Source: Pseudomonas fluorescens (GTDB taxonomy: Bacteria; Pseudomonadota; Gammaproteobacteria; Pseudomonadales; Pseudomonadaceae). Taken from it: a stretch of DNA of 64,000 bases. Numbering within the stretch: position 1 is the stretch's first letter; the number at the start of each line of letters is the position of its first letter. This document shows positions 30,707-40,004 of the stretch, piece after piece. A program made the position numbers and the translations under genes. The stretch lies in the NCBI RefSeq assembly GCF_018614655.1, contig NZ_JAGGOG010000002.1:150228-214227 (forward strand), written 5' to 3'. The notes below the pieces were generated by a model. It searched no databases. It had not been told where the DNA came from and was given only the letters and a program-made list of their open reading frames with translations.

Positions 30707-31531
30707 TCAGACCACCGCCGCCCGCCGCTGAACAAAGCGGTCCACATACTCATCCGCCGGCGAATGCAGGATCTCTCGCGGGGTGCCGACCTGGATCAGC
30801 TTGCCGTCCTTGAGAATCGCAATGCGGTTGCCGATGCGCACGGCCTCGTCGAGGTCGTGGGTGATGAACACGATGGTCTTGTGCAGGGTCTTTTGCAGCT
30901 CCAGCAACTGGTCCTGCATCTCGGCACGGATCAGCGGGTCGAGCGCACTGAAGGCTTCGTCCATCAGGATGATGTCGGTGTCGGCCGCCAGTGCACGGGC
31001 CAGGCCCACCCGTTGGCGCATGCCGCCGGAAAGCTGGTGCGGGTATTTGTTTTCGTAGCCCTTGAGGCCCACGGTCTCGATCCAGTGCAGTGCCCGTTCG
31101 GCACACACTTGCTTGGTTTCGCCGCGCACTTTCAGACCGTAGGCGACGTTGTCCAGCACGCTCTTGTGGGGCAGCAGGCCGAAGCTCTGGAACACCATGC
31201 TGATCTTGTGTCGACGGAACTGGCGCAGGGCTTCCATGTCCAGTTGCAGGATGTCTTCGCCGTCCACCAGGATCGCGCCGCTGGTGGGGTCGATCAGGCG
31301 ATTGAAGTGGCGCACCAACGTGGATTTGCCGGAGCCCGACAAGCCCATGATCACGAAGATTTCGCCGGTGCCGATGCTCAGGGACAGGTCGTTCACGCCC
31401 ACCACGCAACCGGTCTCGGCCAGTACCTGGTCCTTGGTCTTGCCCTGGCCGATAAGCGCCAGCGCATCCTTGGAGCGAGCGCCGAAAATCTTGAATACGT
31501 TTTTGACTTCAATCTTGCTGACAGTAGTCAT
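30707..31531 (-). CDS. hutV: Histidine ABC transporter ATP-binding protein HutV
   Basis: ATPase of the quaternary-amine/proline class (274 aa). Walker A is GLSGSGKST, the signature is [15 protein letters not shown], Walker B is [14 protein letters not shown], and the switch His is ITHDLDEAV. It lacks the C-terminal CBS pair of some OpuAA proteins. Position with hutX and hutW inside the hut locus supports histidine uptake. The ATG overlaps the hutW stop by four bases, with GAGGCGAG upstream. Confidence 0.92.
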   Translation of the reverse strand: MTTVSKIEVKNVFKIFGARSKDALALIGQGKTKDQVLAETGCVVGVNDLSLSIGTGEIFVIMGLSGSGKSTLVRHFNRLIDPTSGAILVDGEDILQLDMEALRQFRRHKISMVFQSFGLLPHKSVLDNVAYGLKVRGETKQVCAERALHWIETVGLKGYENKYPHQLSGGMRQRVGLARALAADTDIILMDEAFSALDPLIRAEMQDQLLELQKTLHKTIVFITHDLDEAVRIGNRIAILKDGKLIQVGTPREILHSPADEYVDRFVQRRAAVV

Positions 31532-32379
31532 TTGCTCGCCTCATGCCGTGGACGACCATAGGCCTGGGTAATGCGGTCGATGACCACTGCAAGAATCACA
31601 ATCGCCAGACCGGCTTCAAGGCCGCGCCCCACGTTGAGAGTCTGGATACCTACCAGCACGTCTTCACCCAAGCCACGAGCGCCGATCATCGAGGCAATCA
31701 CTACCATCGACAGCGCCATCATGGTGGTCTGGTTGATCCCGGCCATGATGCTGGGCAGGGCCAGCGGCAATTGCACGCCGAACAGTTGCTGCCAACGGTT
31801 GGCGCCGAAGGCGTTGATGGCTTCCATGACTTCGCCGTCCACCTGGCGAATGCCCAGGTCTGTCAGACGAATCAGCGGCGGCGCGGCGTAGATCACCGTG
31901 GCGAAAATCGCCGGGACCTTGCCCAGGCCGAAGAGCATCAGCACCGGAATCAGGTACACGAAGCTGGGCATGGTTTGCATGATGTCCAGCAGCGGCATCA
32001 ACACCGAACGCAGGCGATTGCTGCGGGCCGAAAGAATCCCCAGAGGAATGCCGATCAGTACCGAGATCACCGTGGCCACCATCATCAGTGCCAGGGTCTG
32101 CATCAGCTTGTCCCACAGCCCGACTGCGCCCACCAGGAACAGCAGGCCAACGATCACCGCAGTCATGACGACCTTGCGGGTGGCATGCCAGGCAATACCG
32201 CCGACGATCGCCAGCATCAACCACCAGGGCGCTGCACGCAGCACGCCTTCCAGGTTGACGATGGCCCAAAGCAGGGTGTCAGAGATGTGCCGAAACACAT
32301 CGCCGTAGTTGGTCACCAGCGAATCCACCCAACTGTTGACCCAGTCGGCGATGGAAAACGTAAAACTTTCAGGAAACAT
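31528..32379 (-). CDS. hutW: Histidine ABC transporter permease HutW
   Basis: Inner-membrane permease of the ProW/OpuAB class (283 aa), starting [29 protein letters not shown], an N-terminal amphipathic part typical of this class. About six or seven membrane helices follow. The coupling loop is seen in [34 protein letters not shown]. It is translationally coupled to hutV and works with the HutX binding protein. Confidence 0.92.
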   Translation of the reverse strand: MFPESFTFSIADWVNSWVDSLVTNYGDVFRHISDTLLWAIVNLEGVLRAAPWWLMLAIVGGIAWHATRKVVMTAVIVGLLFLVGAVGLWDKLMQTLALMMVATVISVLIGIPLGILSARSNRLRSVLMPLLDIMQTMPSFVYLIPVLMLFGLGKVPAIFATVIYAAPPLIRLTDLGIRQVDGEVMEAINAFGANRWQQLFGVQLPLALPSIMAGINQTTMMALSMVVIASMIGARGLGEDVLVGIQTLNVGRGLEAGLAIVILAVVIDRITQAYGRPRHEASK

Positions 32380-32450
32380 ATCGTGCTCTCGATCCAGTGG
32401 GTTGTGGCCGGGCGCCCGGTTACCTGTGGAGGCAACCGGGAACGCTCAAC

Positions 32451-33419
32451 CTACAAGGCCGCGTCGATTTTCTTGGCTGCGTCGTCGCTCACCCATGCGT
32501 GCCAGATTTCAGGATGTTCCTTGAGGAAAATTTTCGCCAGTTTTGGCGACTCGATTCGCTCTTTGGTCATGCGTGCGAGGTTCTGGTTCAGCAGGTCGAT
32601 CGGCAGGTTGACCTTCTCCAGCACCGCCACCAGCTCCGGGGCCTGTTCGTGGAAAGTCTTGGACAGGCCGACCTTGATGGTCACGCTTTTATCCACGCCT
32701 GGTTTTTCTTCCAGCTTCACCAGGTCGACCTGGCCCATCAGCGGCGTAGGCGACCAGTAGTAGAACAAGATCGGCTCGCCACGTTTGTAGCTCGACAGCA
32801 CAGCGGCATCCAGCGCTGGGCCGGTGCCCGGGCGGAAGTTGGTGTAGGTGCTTTCCAGACCGTAGCTCTTGAGCATTTCGCTGTTGTCCAGCTCACAGGT
32901 CCAGCCGGCCGGGCAGTTGTAGAAACGCCCCTTGGACGGCTCTTCCTGATCCTTGAACACAGCGGAGTACTTGCCCAGGTCGGCGATGGTTTTCAGGCCT
33001 GGCGCCTTGGCTTCCAGCTTGCGCTTGGCATCGCCTTCGATCACATAGCGCGGCACGTACCAGCCTTCGATGGCGCCCACGACCGGAGCGCCGACACCGA
33101 CAACTTTCCCGGCCTTCTCGGCCTTGTTCCAGACCTCGCTGCGGCCCACCCACTCTTCGGCGAAGATCTGGATGTCATTGCTGCCCAGGGCATTTTCCAT
33201 GGTGATGGAGTTGCCCGGCAGGCTGTCGGTCTTGCAGTCGTAGCCTTTTTCCAAAACGATTTGCAGGACATCGGTCAGCAACATGCCGCTTTCCCAATTC
33301 AGGCCGGCGAATTTCACCGGCTTGCCCGACTCGCACCAGCCCGCCGCCTGAGAGGCACCAGCGCTGGCGAGCAAGCCTGCTGCAAGCAACGTAGTCAGCA
33401 GGGTCTTATTCATTTTCAT
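32451..33419 (-). CDS. hutX: Histidine ABC transporter periplasmic binding protein HutX
   Basis: Quaternary-amine-class binding protein (322 aa). The signal peptide is MKMNKTLLTTLLAAGLLASAGASQAAG. The mature protein has VKFAGLNWESGMLLTDVLQIVL, IQIFAEEWVGRSEVWNKAEKAGKV and ILFYYWSPTPLMGQVDLV, as in ProX-like proteins that hold ligands with aromatic residues. The start at 33419 has GGGAG nine bases upstream. It heads the hutX-hutW-hutV group. Histidine as ligand is inferred from the locus and the known P. fluorescens hut gene order. Confidence 0.9.
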   Translation of the reverse strand: MKMNKTLLTTLLAAGLLASAGASQAAGWCESGKPVKFAGLNWESGMLLTDVLQIVLEKGYDCKTDSLPGNSITMENALGSNDIQIFAEEWVGRSEVWNKAEKAGKVVGVGAPVVGAIEGWYVPRYVIEGDAKRKLEAKAPGLKTIADLGKYSAVFKDQEEPSKGRFYNCPAGWTCELDNSEMLKSYGLESTYTNFRPGTGPALDAAVLSSYKRGEPILFYYWSPTPLMGQVDLVKLEEKPGVDKSVTIKVGLSKTFHEQAPELVAVLEKVNLPIDLLNQNLARMTKERIESPKLAKIFLKEHPEIWHAWVSDDAAKKIDAAL

Positions 33420-33487
33420 TGTGTGACGCTCCCAATCATGAAATGGATTACGGCAGTCAAAAGGCATCCTGCCTTGTCCACGTCCCC

Positions 33488-34945
33488 TCAGGCTTGTGCA
33501 GCCAGCCCGCTTGTCGTTGGTGCAGCGCCCTGCTCTACCGGCAGGATCAAGTGTTCAGGAATTGCGCCGTGCCATTTTTTCGCACACACGTAATACAGGG
33601 CTGCGGGCAGTACCAGACCGATGATCCAGGAAATATCCACATCCCCCAGGGCCGCCACCAGCGGACCGGTATAGAACTTGGTGGAGATGAACGGCAATTG
33701 CACCAGTACACCGAATACATAGACGCTGATACCGAGCGGGTTCCAACGGCCGTAGCGACCGTTCGGATCGGCCAGCGCCGGCACGTCATAGCGATCACGG
33801 GTGATGCAGTAGTAGTCCACCAGGTTGATCGCACTCCATGGCGTAAAGAATGCCAGCAGGAACAGGATGAAGGACTTAAAAGCCCCCAGGAACGAGTGCT
33901 GACCGAGCAACGCGATCAAAGTCGCAGTACCGACGATGACCAGCACGAACACCAGGCGCTGCAAGCGCGTGACCTCCAGGCGACCACGGAAGCCGCTGAT
34001 GATGGTCGCAATGCACATGAAGCTGCCGTAGGAGTTCAGCGTGGAGATGGTGACCTTGCCGAACGCGATGCTGAAGTACAGCAGCGCAGCAGTGGCACCG
34101 GTGCCGCCCAACCCGACGATGTAGGCCACTTCGTGACCGGCAAATTGCCCGTTGGACATGGCGGCGGCAAACACGCCCAGGATCATCGCCACCTGCGCGC
34201 CAATGACCGAACCCGCGCCAGCGGCCAGAAAGGTTTTCACCGAGGACGTCTTGCTCGGCAGGTAGCGTGAATAGTCAGCCACGTAAGGGCCGAAGGCGAT
34301 TTGCCAGGATGCTGCGAGCGACACCGCGAGCAGGAAGCTGCTCCAGCTGAAGTGACGGATTTGCAGGAGTGCACCAATGTCGGTCTGGCTCATCAGGCGA
34401 CTGAACAGGTAGACAAAGGCAATCACGCCAATGACGCTAGCGACACGGCCGATGAAATGGATCACCCGATAACCGAGCACCGTGACCAGCACGATGACAC
34501 TGGCGAAGATAAGGATACCGATGCTGTCGCTGACACCAAACAACTGGCCCAGCGCCTGACCGGAAAGCACGGTCCCCGTTGCGGTGAAACCGAGGTACAT
34601 CAAACAGACCAGGACGATCGGGATGGCCGCGCCATAAACACCGAACTGTACCCGGCTGGAGATCATCTGCGGCAGCCCAAGCCTGGGCCCTTGTGCCGCA
34701 TGCAACGCCATGACGCCGCCGCCCAGCAGTTGACCGATCAACAGACCGATCAACGACCAGAACACGTCACCGCCCAGCACCACGGCCAGGGCCCCGGTGA
34801 CAATCGCGGTGATTTGCAGGTTGGCACCCATCCACAAGGTGAACTGGCTAAATAGACGACCGTGTCTTTCCGCTTCCGGGATGTAGTCGATCGAACGTCT
34901 TTCGATCAACGGGGTAGTGCTTGCACGAGCGTCTTTTGCAGCCAT
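33488..34945 (-). CDS. Urocanate transporter of the cytosine-permease (NCS1) family, HutTu
   Basis: Membrane carrier of the NCS1/codB type (485 aa, about 12 helices). It starts MAAKDARASTTPLIERRSIDYIPEAERHGRLFSQFTLWMGANLQITAIVTG; the PEAERHG and W-MGANLQ parts are typical of the family. It lies directly after hutU, where P. fluorescens SBW25 carries the urocanate transporter called hutTu; the substrate is inferred from that. A REP palindrome separates it from hutU. Confidence 0.85.
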   Translation of the reverse strand: MAAKDARASTTPLIERRSIDYIPEAERHGRLFSQFTLWMGANLQITAIVTGALAVVLGGDVFWSLIGLLIGQLLGGGVMALHAAQGPRLGLPQMISSRVQFGVYGAAIPIVLVCLMYLGFTATGTVLSGQALGQLFGVSDSIGILIFASVIVLVTVLGYRVIHFIGRVASVIGVIAFVYLFSRLMSQTDIGALLQIRHFSWSSFLLAVSLAASWQIAFGPYVADYSRYLPSKTSSVKTFLAAGAGSVIGAQVAMILGVFAAAMSNGQFAGHEVAYIVGLGGTGATAALLYFSIAFGKVTISTLNSYGSFMCIATIISGFRGRLEVTRLQRLVFVLVIVGTATLIALLGQHSFLGAFKSFILFLLAFFTPWSAINLVDYYCITRDRYDVPALADPNGRYGRWNPLGISVYVFGVLVQLPFISTKFYTGPLVAALGDVDISWIIGLVLPAALYYVCAKKWHGAIPEHLILPVEQGAAPTTSGLAAQA

Positions 34946-34989
34946 GTGTGTTCAACCTCTGATGGATTGTTTTTGTGTGCAACGCAAAT

Positions 34990-35101
34990 CAAATGTGGGA
35001 GGGGCGGTGCGACGATTCGACTTGCTCGCGAAAGCGGACTATCCGTCAATACTTCTGTAACTGACCCACCGCATTCGCGAGCAAGCCCGCTCCCACATTT
35101 G
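34990..35101. repeat. REP palindrome between hutU and hutTu, GGTGCGACGATTCGACTTGCTCGCG variant
   Basis: The left arm carries GGTGCGACGATTCGACTTGCTCGCGAA, a longer variant than the right arm GCATTCGCGAGCAAGCCCGCTCCCACATTTG. The same inserted string occurs in both arms of the palindrome at 59467-59610, so the two belong to one subfamily. Confidence 0.8.
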
Positions 35102-36775
35102 TTATTTGATCATCGGCAAGTTCAGGCCCTGCTCCTTGGCGCAATCAATGGCGATCTGGTAACCGGCATCGGCGTGACGCATCACGCCCGTGGCCGGGTC
35201 GTTGTGCAGCACGCGCGCAATACGCTCAGCCGCTTCGTCGGTACCGTCGCAGACAATCACCATGCCCGAGTGCTGCGAGAAGCCCATACCGACGCCGCCA
35301 CCGTGGTGCAGCGAGACCCAGGTCGCGCCGCTGGCGGTGTTGAGCAAAGCGTTGAGCAGTGGCCAGTCGGACACGGCATCAGAACCATCTTGCATGGATT
35401 CGGTTTCGCGGTTCGGGCTGGCTACGGAGCCGGAGTCCAAGTGGTCGCGACCGATCACCACCGGTGCCGACAACTCACCGCTGCGCACCATTTCGTTGAA
35501 TGCCAGGCCCAACTTGGCGCGCTGGCCCAGGCCAACCCAGCAGATCCGCGCCGGCAGACCCTGGAAGCTGATGCGCTCGCGAGCCATGTCCAGCCAGTTG
35601 TGCAGATGGGCATCGTCCGGGATCAGTTCTTTTACTTTAGCGTCAGTCTTGTAGATGTCTTGCGGGTCGCCCGACAGTGCAGCCCAACGGAATGGGCCGA
35701 TGCCACGGCAGAACAGTGGACGAATGTAAGCCGGAACGAAACCCGGGAAGTCGAATGCGTTTTCCACGCCTTCTTCTTGCGCCATCTGACGGATGTTGTT
35801 GCCGTAGTCGAACGTCGGTACGCCCATTTTCTGGAAGTCCAACATCGCTTTAACGTGCACGGCCATCGATTGCTTGGCGGCCTTGATCACGGCAGCCGGT
35901 TCGGTCTTGGCGCGCGCGCGGTATTGGTCCCAGGTCCAGCCGGCCGGCAGGTAACCATTGAGCGGGTCATGGGCGCTGGTCTGGTCGGTGACCATGTCCG
36001 GGCGCACGCCACGCTTGACCAGTTCCGGAAGGATTTCAGCGGCGTTACCGAGCAGAGCGATGGAGATTGCCTTGCCTTCCTTGGTGTATTTGTCGATGCG
36101 AGCCAGCGCGTCGTCGAGGTCGGTGGCCTGCTCATCGACATAGCGGCTGCTCAAGCGGAAATCGATACTGACCTGCTGGCATTCAATGTTCAGCGAGCAC
36201 GCGCCGGCCAACGTGGCGGCCAGCGGCTGAGCGCCGCCCATGCCGCCCAGGCCGGCGGTCAGGACCCAGCGGCCCTTCAGATCACTGTTGTAGTGCTGAC
36301 GACCGGCTTCGACGAAGGTTTCGTAGGTGCCCTGGACGATGCCTTGGCTACCGATGTAGATCCAGCTGCCGGCGGTCATCTGGCCGTACATGGCCAGGCC
36401 CTTGGCATCCAGCTCGTTGAAATGTTCCCAGCTGGCCCAGTGCGGTACCAGGTTGGAGTTGGCGATCAGCACACGCGGGGCGTTGCTGTGGGTCTTGAAC
36501 ACGCCAACCGGCTTGCCGGATTGCACCAGCAGGGTTTCGTCGTCATTGAGGTTGGTCAGGCTTTCGACGATCTGGTCGTAGCATTCCCAGTTACGTGCCG
36601 CCCGGCCAATACCGCCGTACACCACCAATTCTTTCGGGTTCTCGGCCACTTGTGGGTCGAGGTTGTTCATCAGCATGCGCAGCGGCGCTTCGGTCAGCCA
36701 GCTTTTGGCGGTGAGCTTGTTGCCGCGAGCCGCGCGAATTTCCACGTCACGGTATTTTGTAGGCTTGGTAGTCAC
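35102..36775 (-). CDS. hutU: Urocanate hydratase HutU
   Basis: Second step of histidine degradation: NAD-dependent hydration of urocanate (557 aa, normal length). The start is GTG at 36775 ([18 protein letters not shown]), with GAGGAG about ten bases upstream. The NAD-binding loop region is [19 protein letters not shown], and the active Cys is in the [19 protein letters not shown] and [19 protein letters not shown] region. First gene of the long hutU-hutG unit, behind a sigma-54-type promoter. Confidence 0.95.
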   Translation of the reverse strand: MTTKPTKYRDVEIRAARGNKLTAKSWLTEAPLRMLMNNLDPQVAENPKELVVYGGIGRAARNWECYDQIVESLTNLNDDETLLVQSGKPVGVFKTHSNAPRVLIANSNLVPHWASWEHFNELDAKGLAMYGQMTAGSWIYIGSQGIVQGTYETFVEAGRQHYNSDLKGRWVLTAGLGGMGGAQPLAATLAGACSLNIECQQVSIDFRLSSRYVDEQATDLDDALARIDKYTKEGKAISIALLGNAAEILPELVKRGVRPDMVTDQTSAHDPLNGYLPAGWTWDQYRARAKTEPAAVIKAAKQSMAVHVKAMLDFQKMGVPTFDYGNNIRQMAQEEGVENAFDFPGFVPAYIRPLFCRGIGPFRWAALSGDPQDIYKTDAKVKELIPDDAHLHNWLDMARERISFQGLPARICWVGLGQRAKLGLAFNEMVRSGELSAPVVIGRDHLDSGSVASPNRETESMQDGSDAVSDWPLLNALLNTASGATWVSLHHGGGVGMGFSQHSGMVIVCDGTDEAAERIARVLHNDPATGVMRHADAGYQIAIDCAKEQGLNLPMIK

Positions 36776-36854
36776 GAAAAAAACTCCTCAACGCTATGCG
36801 CGAACATGATTGGTGCGAAGAGGATGTTCATGGACTCTTACGCACACATCTTTA

Positions 36855-36868
36855 CTTGTACATACAAG
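36855..36868. promoter_or_regulatory. HutC-type operator at the hutU start site
   Basis: The perfect 14-base palindrome CTTGTATGTACAAG lies ~80 bases before the hutU GTG and directly after the -12 element of the sigma-54 promoter, so it should cover the transcription start. Its TGTA...TACA core matches the palindrome before hutF (38468-38483), as expected for the GntR-type repressor HutC encoded next door. Binding is inferred. Confidence 0.7.
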
Positions 36869-36872
36869 CATA

Positions 36873-36888
36873 TGCAATCAAGCGGCCA
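36873..36888 (-). promoter_or_regulatory. Sigma-54 promoter of hutU
   Basis: On the minus strand TGGCCGCTTGATTGCA matches the RpoN consensus TGGCAC-N5-TTGCA with the invariant GG and GC ten bases apart. The predicted start site is near 36862, about 85 bases before hutU. RpoN control of hutU by CbrB and NtrC is established in P. fluorescens SBW25. Confidence 0.75.
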
Positions 36889-37001
36889 ACTTGCCTGGCA
36901 AGGACTGAAGATTTTTTAGTGAGGGGTGTGAAAGCCTTTGAAATTAAGGCTTCGCGGCTTGATGAAATTTCTTACAGCGGTTTTTTGAAGCGAGGGAGGC
37001 T

Positions 37002-37047
37002 TGTTACCAAGGCACAGTTTTGCGCCACGCTGGGGCGTTCGGTAACA
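37002..37047. promoter_or_regulatory. Candidate CbrB and NtrC activator region for hutU
   Basis: Inverted half-sites TGTTAC (37002-37007) and GTAACA (37042-37047) lie within 9-base arms CTTGTTACC/GGTAACAAG. TGTTAC/GTAACA half-sites are my recollection of the CbrB binding pattern. Between them, TGCGCCACGCTGGGGCG (37021-37037) fits 9 of 12 fixed positions of the NtrC consensus TGCACY-N5-RGTGCA. The region is ~150 bases upstream of the predicted start, a normal enhancer distance. It also overlaps nothing but the gap after hutD. Confidence 0.5.
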
Positions 37048-37075
37048 AGTTGGTGCGGGGGTGGGGAAACAGATT

Positions 37076-37657
37076 TCAGACCTTGTGATGATCAAATGTG
37101 GGAGCGGCGGTCAGTTCGATCACGCAGCATCGGCCGGTGACCGATACATCCAGCAAGCCAGTGTTACCGTTCAATTGCAGGCAATCGTGGCGGCTCAACA
37201 CTTCACCAAGCACGGCCACTTCATCCGCCACGCTGAACACCAACAGCGTCTGCGCTGCACTGAAGAAGCGCTGCGCCCCATCCATCCACTGCAACCGCGC
37301 CCGATAGCGTTGCGGCGAGTAAATCAGGTTGAAATCACGGATCGGCCCGCCCACCAACCGGCAGGACACTTGGCTTTCACCCTTGAACGGGAACGGATCC
37401 AGCGGTAACAGGCCACGCGTATCTTCGCCATCCACTGTCAGTATCATGCCCGCGCCTTGCAGCACGGTAATGATCCGCTGGTACCCGGCAAAGCTTGAGA
37501 ACCCACCTGATTCGGCAATGTCAGCAATCGACAGTCGCCAGCCAAAACCGTCCAGTCCCTCACCGGCATCGCGGGTGATTTCTTCGGTACTGCCGCCGCC
37601 GTTTTTCCACGGCATGCGCACGTAATCGGACGCGCGCCAGACTTTCACTTCACTCAT
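37076..37657 (-). CDS. hutD: HutD family protein
   Basis: Cupin-like protein of 193 aa, starting MSEVKVWRASDYVRMPWKNGGGSTEEI, with the family hallmark PWKNGGGSTEEI. GFGWRLSIADIAESGGFSSFAGYQRIITVLQG follows. In P. fluorescens HutD is thought to act as a governor that limits hut expression; the mechanism is not settled. The ATG overlaps the hutC stop by four bases, so the two are made together. Confidence 0.92.
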   Translation of the reverse strand: MSEVKVWRASDYVRMPWKNGGGSTEEITRDAGEGLDGFGWRLSIADIAESGGFSSFAGYQRIITVLQGAGMILTVDGEDTRGLLPLDPFPFKGESQVSCRLVGGPIRDFNLIYSPQRYRARLQWMDGAQRFFSAAQTLLVFSVADEVAVLGEVLSRHDCLQLNGNTGLLDVSVTGRCCVIELTAAPTFDHHKV

Positions 37658-38403
37658 TTACTGAAACGTCCTTCCAGGCTATGACGGGAACCGGGGTGGA
37701 TCAAACGGGCGGCGGTCACTGGCTGGCGGCCGGACCACGTGCGACGGCGGATCAGCAGGCACGGCTCGCCGGTTTCGATTTGCAGCAGCTTGCATTCGTC
37801 AGCATCGGCGAGGATGGCTTCGACCACGTGCTCGCCTTCGGTCAGCGGCGCGACCTGGTTCAGATAGGCATACGGCGTTTGCTGGGTGAAGTCCTGCTGC
37901 AAGTATTCCGGCGCTACCAGCGCGTTGACGAAACGGTCTTCGATTTGCACCGGGATGTCGTTTTCGTAGTGCACGATCAACGAGTGGAACACCCGCCCGC
38001 CTTCGCGCATCTCCAGGGCCACGGCGCGCTCGGAACCCGCCGCCTCTTCACCGAGGGTGATGACCTTGCAGGTGTGGCGATGGCCACGGGAAGCAATCTC
38101 ATCAGCAATATTGTGCACTTCGAACAACGCCGACTGGCTTTTGGGCTCGGCCACGAACGTACCAACGCCTTGCATACGCACCAACAGGCCTTCGGCGGTC
38201 AATTCACGCAGGGCACGGTTGATGGTCATGCGGCTGAAACCCAACTGGCTGACCAGTTCGCTTTCCGATGGCACACGGTAATGGGGCGGCCAGTTTCCGC
38301 TCAGAATCTGTTGGCTGATCATCTGTTTGACGCGGGCATACAAGGGCGCCGGACTTTCGTCCATGTGGGCAGCCAGCGAGGAGTTGGCAGGCGGAGTCGG
38401 CAC
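37654..38403 (-). CDS. hutC: Histidine utilization repressor HutC
   Basis: GntR-type repressor of hut genes, released by urocanate (249 aa). The winged-helix DNA-binding domain is at about residues 18-85 (APLYARVKQMI, RVPSESELVSQLGFSRMTINRALRELTAEGLL), followed by a UTRA effector domain to the end (SRHSLEGRFSK). I chose GTG at 38403 because AAGGA lies seven bases upstream and the length fits HutC. Longer ATG readings would run into the operator. It diverges from hutF. Confidence 0.92.
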   Translation of the reverse strand: MPTPPANSSLAAHMDESPAPLYARVKQMISQQILSGNWPPHYRVPSESELVSQLGFSRMTINRALRELTAEGLLVRMQGVGTFVAEPKSQSALFEVHNIADEIASRGHRHTCKVITLGEEAAGSERAVALEMREGGRVFHSLIVHYENDIPVQIEDRFVNALVAPEYLQQDFTQQTPYAYLNQVAPLTEGEHVVEAILADADECKLLQIETGEPCLLIRRRTWSGRQPVTAARLIHPGSRHSLEGRFSK

Positions 38404-38467
38404 AGGAAATCCTTGCAGGTGAAAAAAGAAGCCTAGCTTGCCGGAGTTTACCGAGCAGGCAAACGTC

Positions 38468-38483
38468 TGTATATGTATATACA
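38468..38483. promoter_or_regulatory. HutC operator between hutC and hutF
   Basis: TGTATATGTATATACA forms a near-palindrome (TGTATAT/ATATACA) in the 107-base gap between hutC and hutF, 27 bases before the hutF ATG. Placed to control both divergent genes, including hutC itself. It resembles the operator at hutU only in its outer TGTA...TACA. Confidence 0.7.
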
Positions 38484-38510
38484 AATAACACACGATGGGG
38501 TGCACGAACC

Positions 38511-39875
38511 ATGTCCGCTTTCTTTGCCGAACGCGCGCTGCTGCCTAATGGATGGGCCAATGATGTACGTCTTGAAGTCAGCGCCGACGGCATGCTGACC
38601 AAAGTTGAGGCCAATGCCCATGCAGATGGTGCCGAACGGCTCAGGGGCCCGCTGCTACCAGGCATGCCCAACCTGCATTCCCACGCGTTTCAGCGTGCCA
38701 TGGCGGGGCTGGCGGAAGTGGCCGGCAACCCCAATGACAGCTTCTGGACCTGGCGCGACCTGATGTATCGCATGGTGGGCAAGATCAGCCCCGAGCAACT
38801 TCAGGTCATCGCCCGCCAGCTGTATATCGAGATGCTCAAGGCCGGCTACACCTGCGTCGCTGAATTTCATTACGTACACCACGACGTCAGCGGCCAGCCT
38901 TACGCCGACCCGACAGAGCTGTCCCGGCAGATCAGCCAGGCCGCAACCAGCAGCGGTATCGGCCTGACGTTGCTGCCGGTGCTGTACAGCCACTCCGGCT
39001 TCGGCGGCCAGGCACCCAACGAAGGCCAGCGGCGTTTTATCAACAGCACCGAAAACTACCTGAACCTGCAGTCGCGCCTGCAACCGATCCTGGCGGCGCA
39101 ACCGGCGCAGCAACTGGGCCTGTGCTTCCACTCGCTGCGCGCCGTTACGCCGCAGCAGATCAGCGAAGTGTTGGCCGCCAGCGACAAGGCGTGCCCGATC
39201 CATATCCACATCGCCGAACAGCAAAAGGAAGTCGACGATTGCCTGAGCTGGAGCGGCCGTCGTCCGCTGCAATGGCTATACGAAAATACCGAGGTCGATC
39301 AACGCTGGTGCCTGGTACACGCCACCCACGCCAATCCGGAAGAGGTCACGCTAATGGCCAAGAGCCGGGCGATTGCCGGCCTGTGCCTGACCACCGAAGC
39401 CAACCTGGGCGATGGGATTTTCCCGGCCGTGGACTTCCTGGCCCAGGGCGGGCGCATGGGGATTGGTTCCGACAGCCATGTCTCACTGAGCGTGGTGGAA
39501 GAATTGCGTTGGTTGGAATACGGCCAGCGTCTGCGGGATCAGCGGCGTAACCGGCTGTACCGCAGCGATCAACCGATGGTCGGCCGTACGCTGTTTGATG
39601 CGGCGCTCGACGGCGGTGCCCAGGCATTGGGGCAACCGATTGGTCGACTGGAAGTCGGCAAGCGCGCCGACTGGCTGGTACTGGACGGCAATGATCCGTA
39701 CCTGGCGACGGCCAGTGAAGACGGGATTCTGAACCGCTGGCTGTTTGCCGGAGGAGATCGCCAAGTGCGGGATGTACTGGTCAACGGCCAGTGGGTGATT
39801 CGCGACGGGCATCATGCTGGCGAAGAAGACAGCAGCCGGGCGTTTACTCAGGTCTTGCGGGATTTGTTGGCTTAA
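38511..39875 (+). CDS. hutF: Formimidoylglutamate deiminase HutF
   Basis: Amidohydrolase that turns formiminoglutamate into formylglutamate and ammonia (454 aa). The metal HxH is in NLHSHAFQRAMAG (near residue 60). Later ligands are in IHIHIAEQQKEVDDC and in GSDSHVSLSVVEELRW. It starts MSAFFAERALLPNGWANDV, with GGGG nine bases upstream. HutF together with HutG defines the five-step Pseudomonas pathway that yields formate plus a second ammonia. Confidence 0.95.
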   Translation: MSAFFAERALLPNGWANDVRLEVSADGMLTKVEANAHADGAERLRGPLLPGMPNLHSHAFQRAMAGLAEVAGNPNDSFWTWRDLMYRMVGKISPEQLQVIARQLYIEMLKAGYTCVAEFHYVHHDVSGQPYADPTELSRQISQAATSSGIGLTLLPVLYSHSGFGGQAPNEGQRRFINSTENYLNLQSRLQPILAAQPAQQLGLCFHSLRAVTPQQISEVLAASDKACPIHIHIAEQQKEVDDCLSWSGRRPLQWLYENTEVDQRWCLVHATHANPEEVTLMAKSRAIAGLCLTTEANLGDGIFPAVDFLAQGGRMGIGSDSHVSLSVVEELRWLEYGQRLRDQRRNRLYRSDQPMVGRTLFDAALDGGAQALGQPIGRLEVGKRADWLVLDGNDPYLATASEDGILNRWLFAGGDRQVRDVLVNGQWVIRDGHHAGEEDSSRAFTQVLRDLLA

Positions 39876-39890
39876 GAGCGACACATAACA

Positions 39891-39984
39891 AATGTGGGAG
39901 CGGGCTTGCTCGCGAAGGCGGTGGATCAGTCAATACATTTGGCGACTGACACTACGCCTTCGCGAGCAAGCCCGCTCCCACATT
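39891..39984. repeat. REP palindrome after hutF
   Basis: AATGTGGGAGCGGGCTTGCTCGCGAAGGCG and its inverted copy with a ~35-base spacer, just after the hutF stop and before the convergent lipocalin gene. May serve both transcripts as an end structure. Confidence 0.85.
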
Positions 39985-40004
39985 AGATCGATGGTGCTCT
40001 TAAA

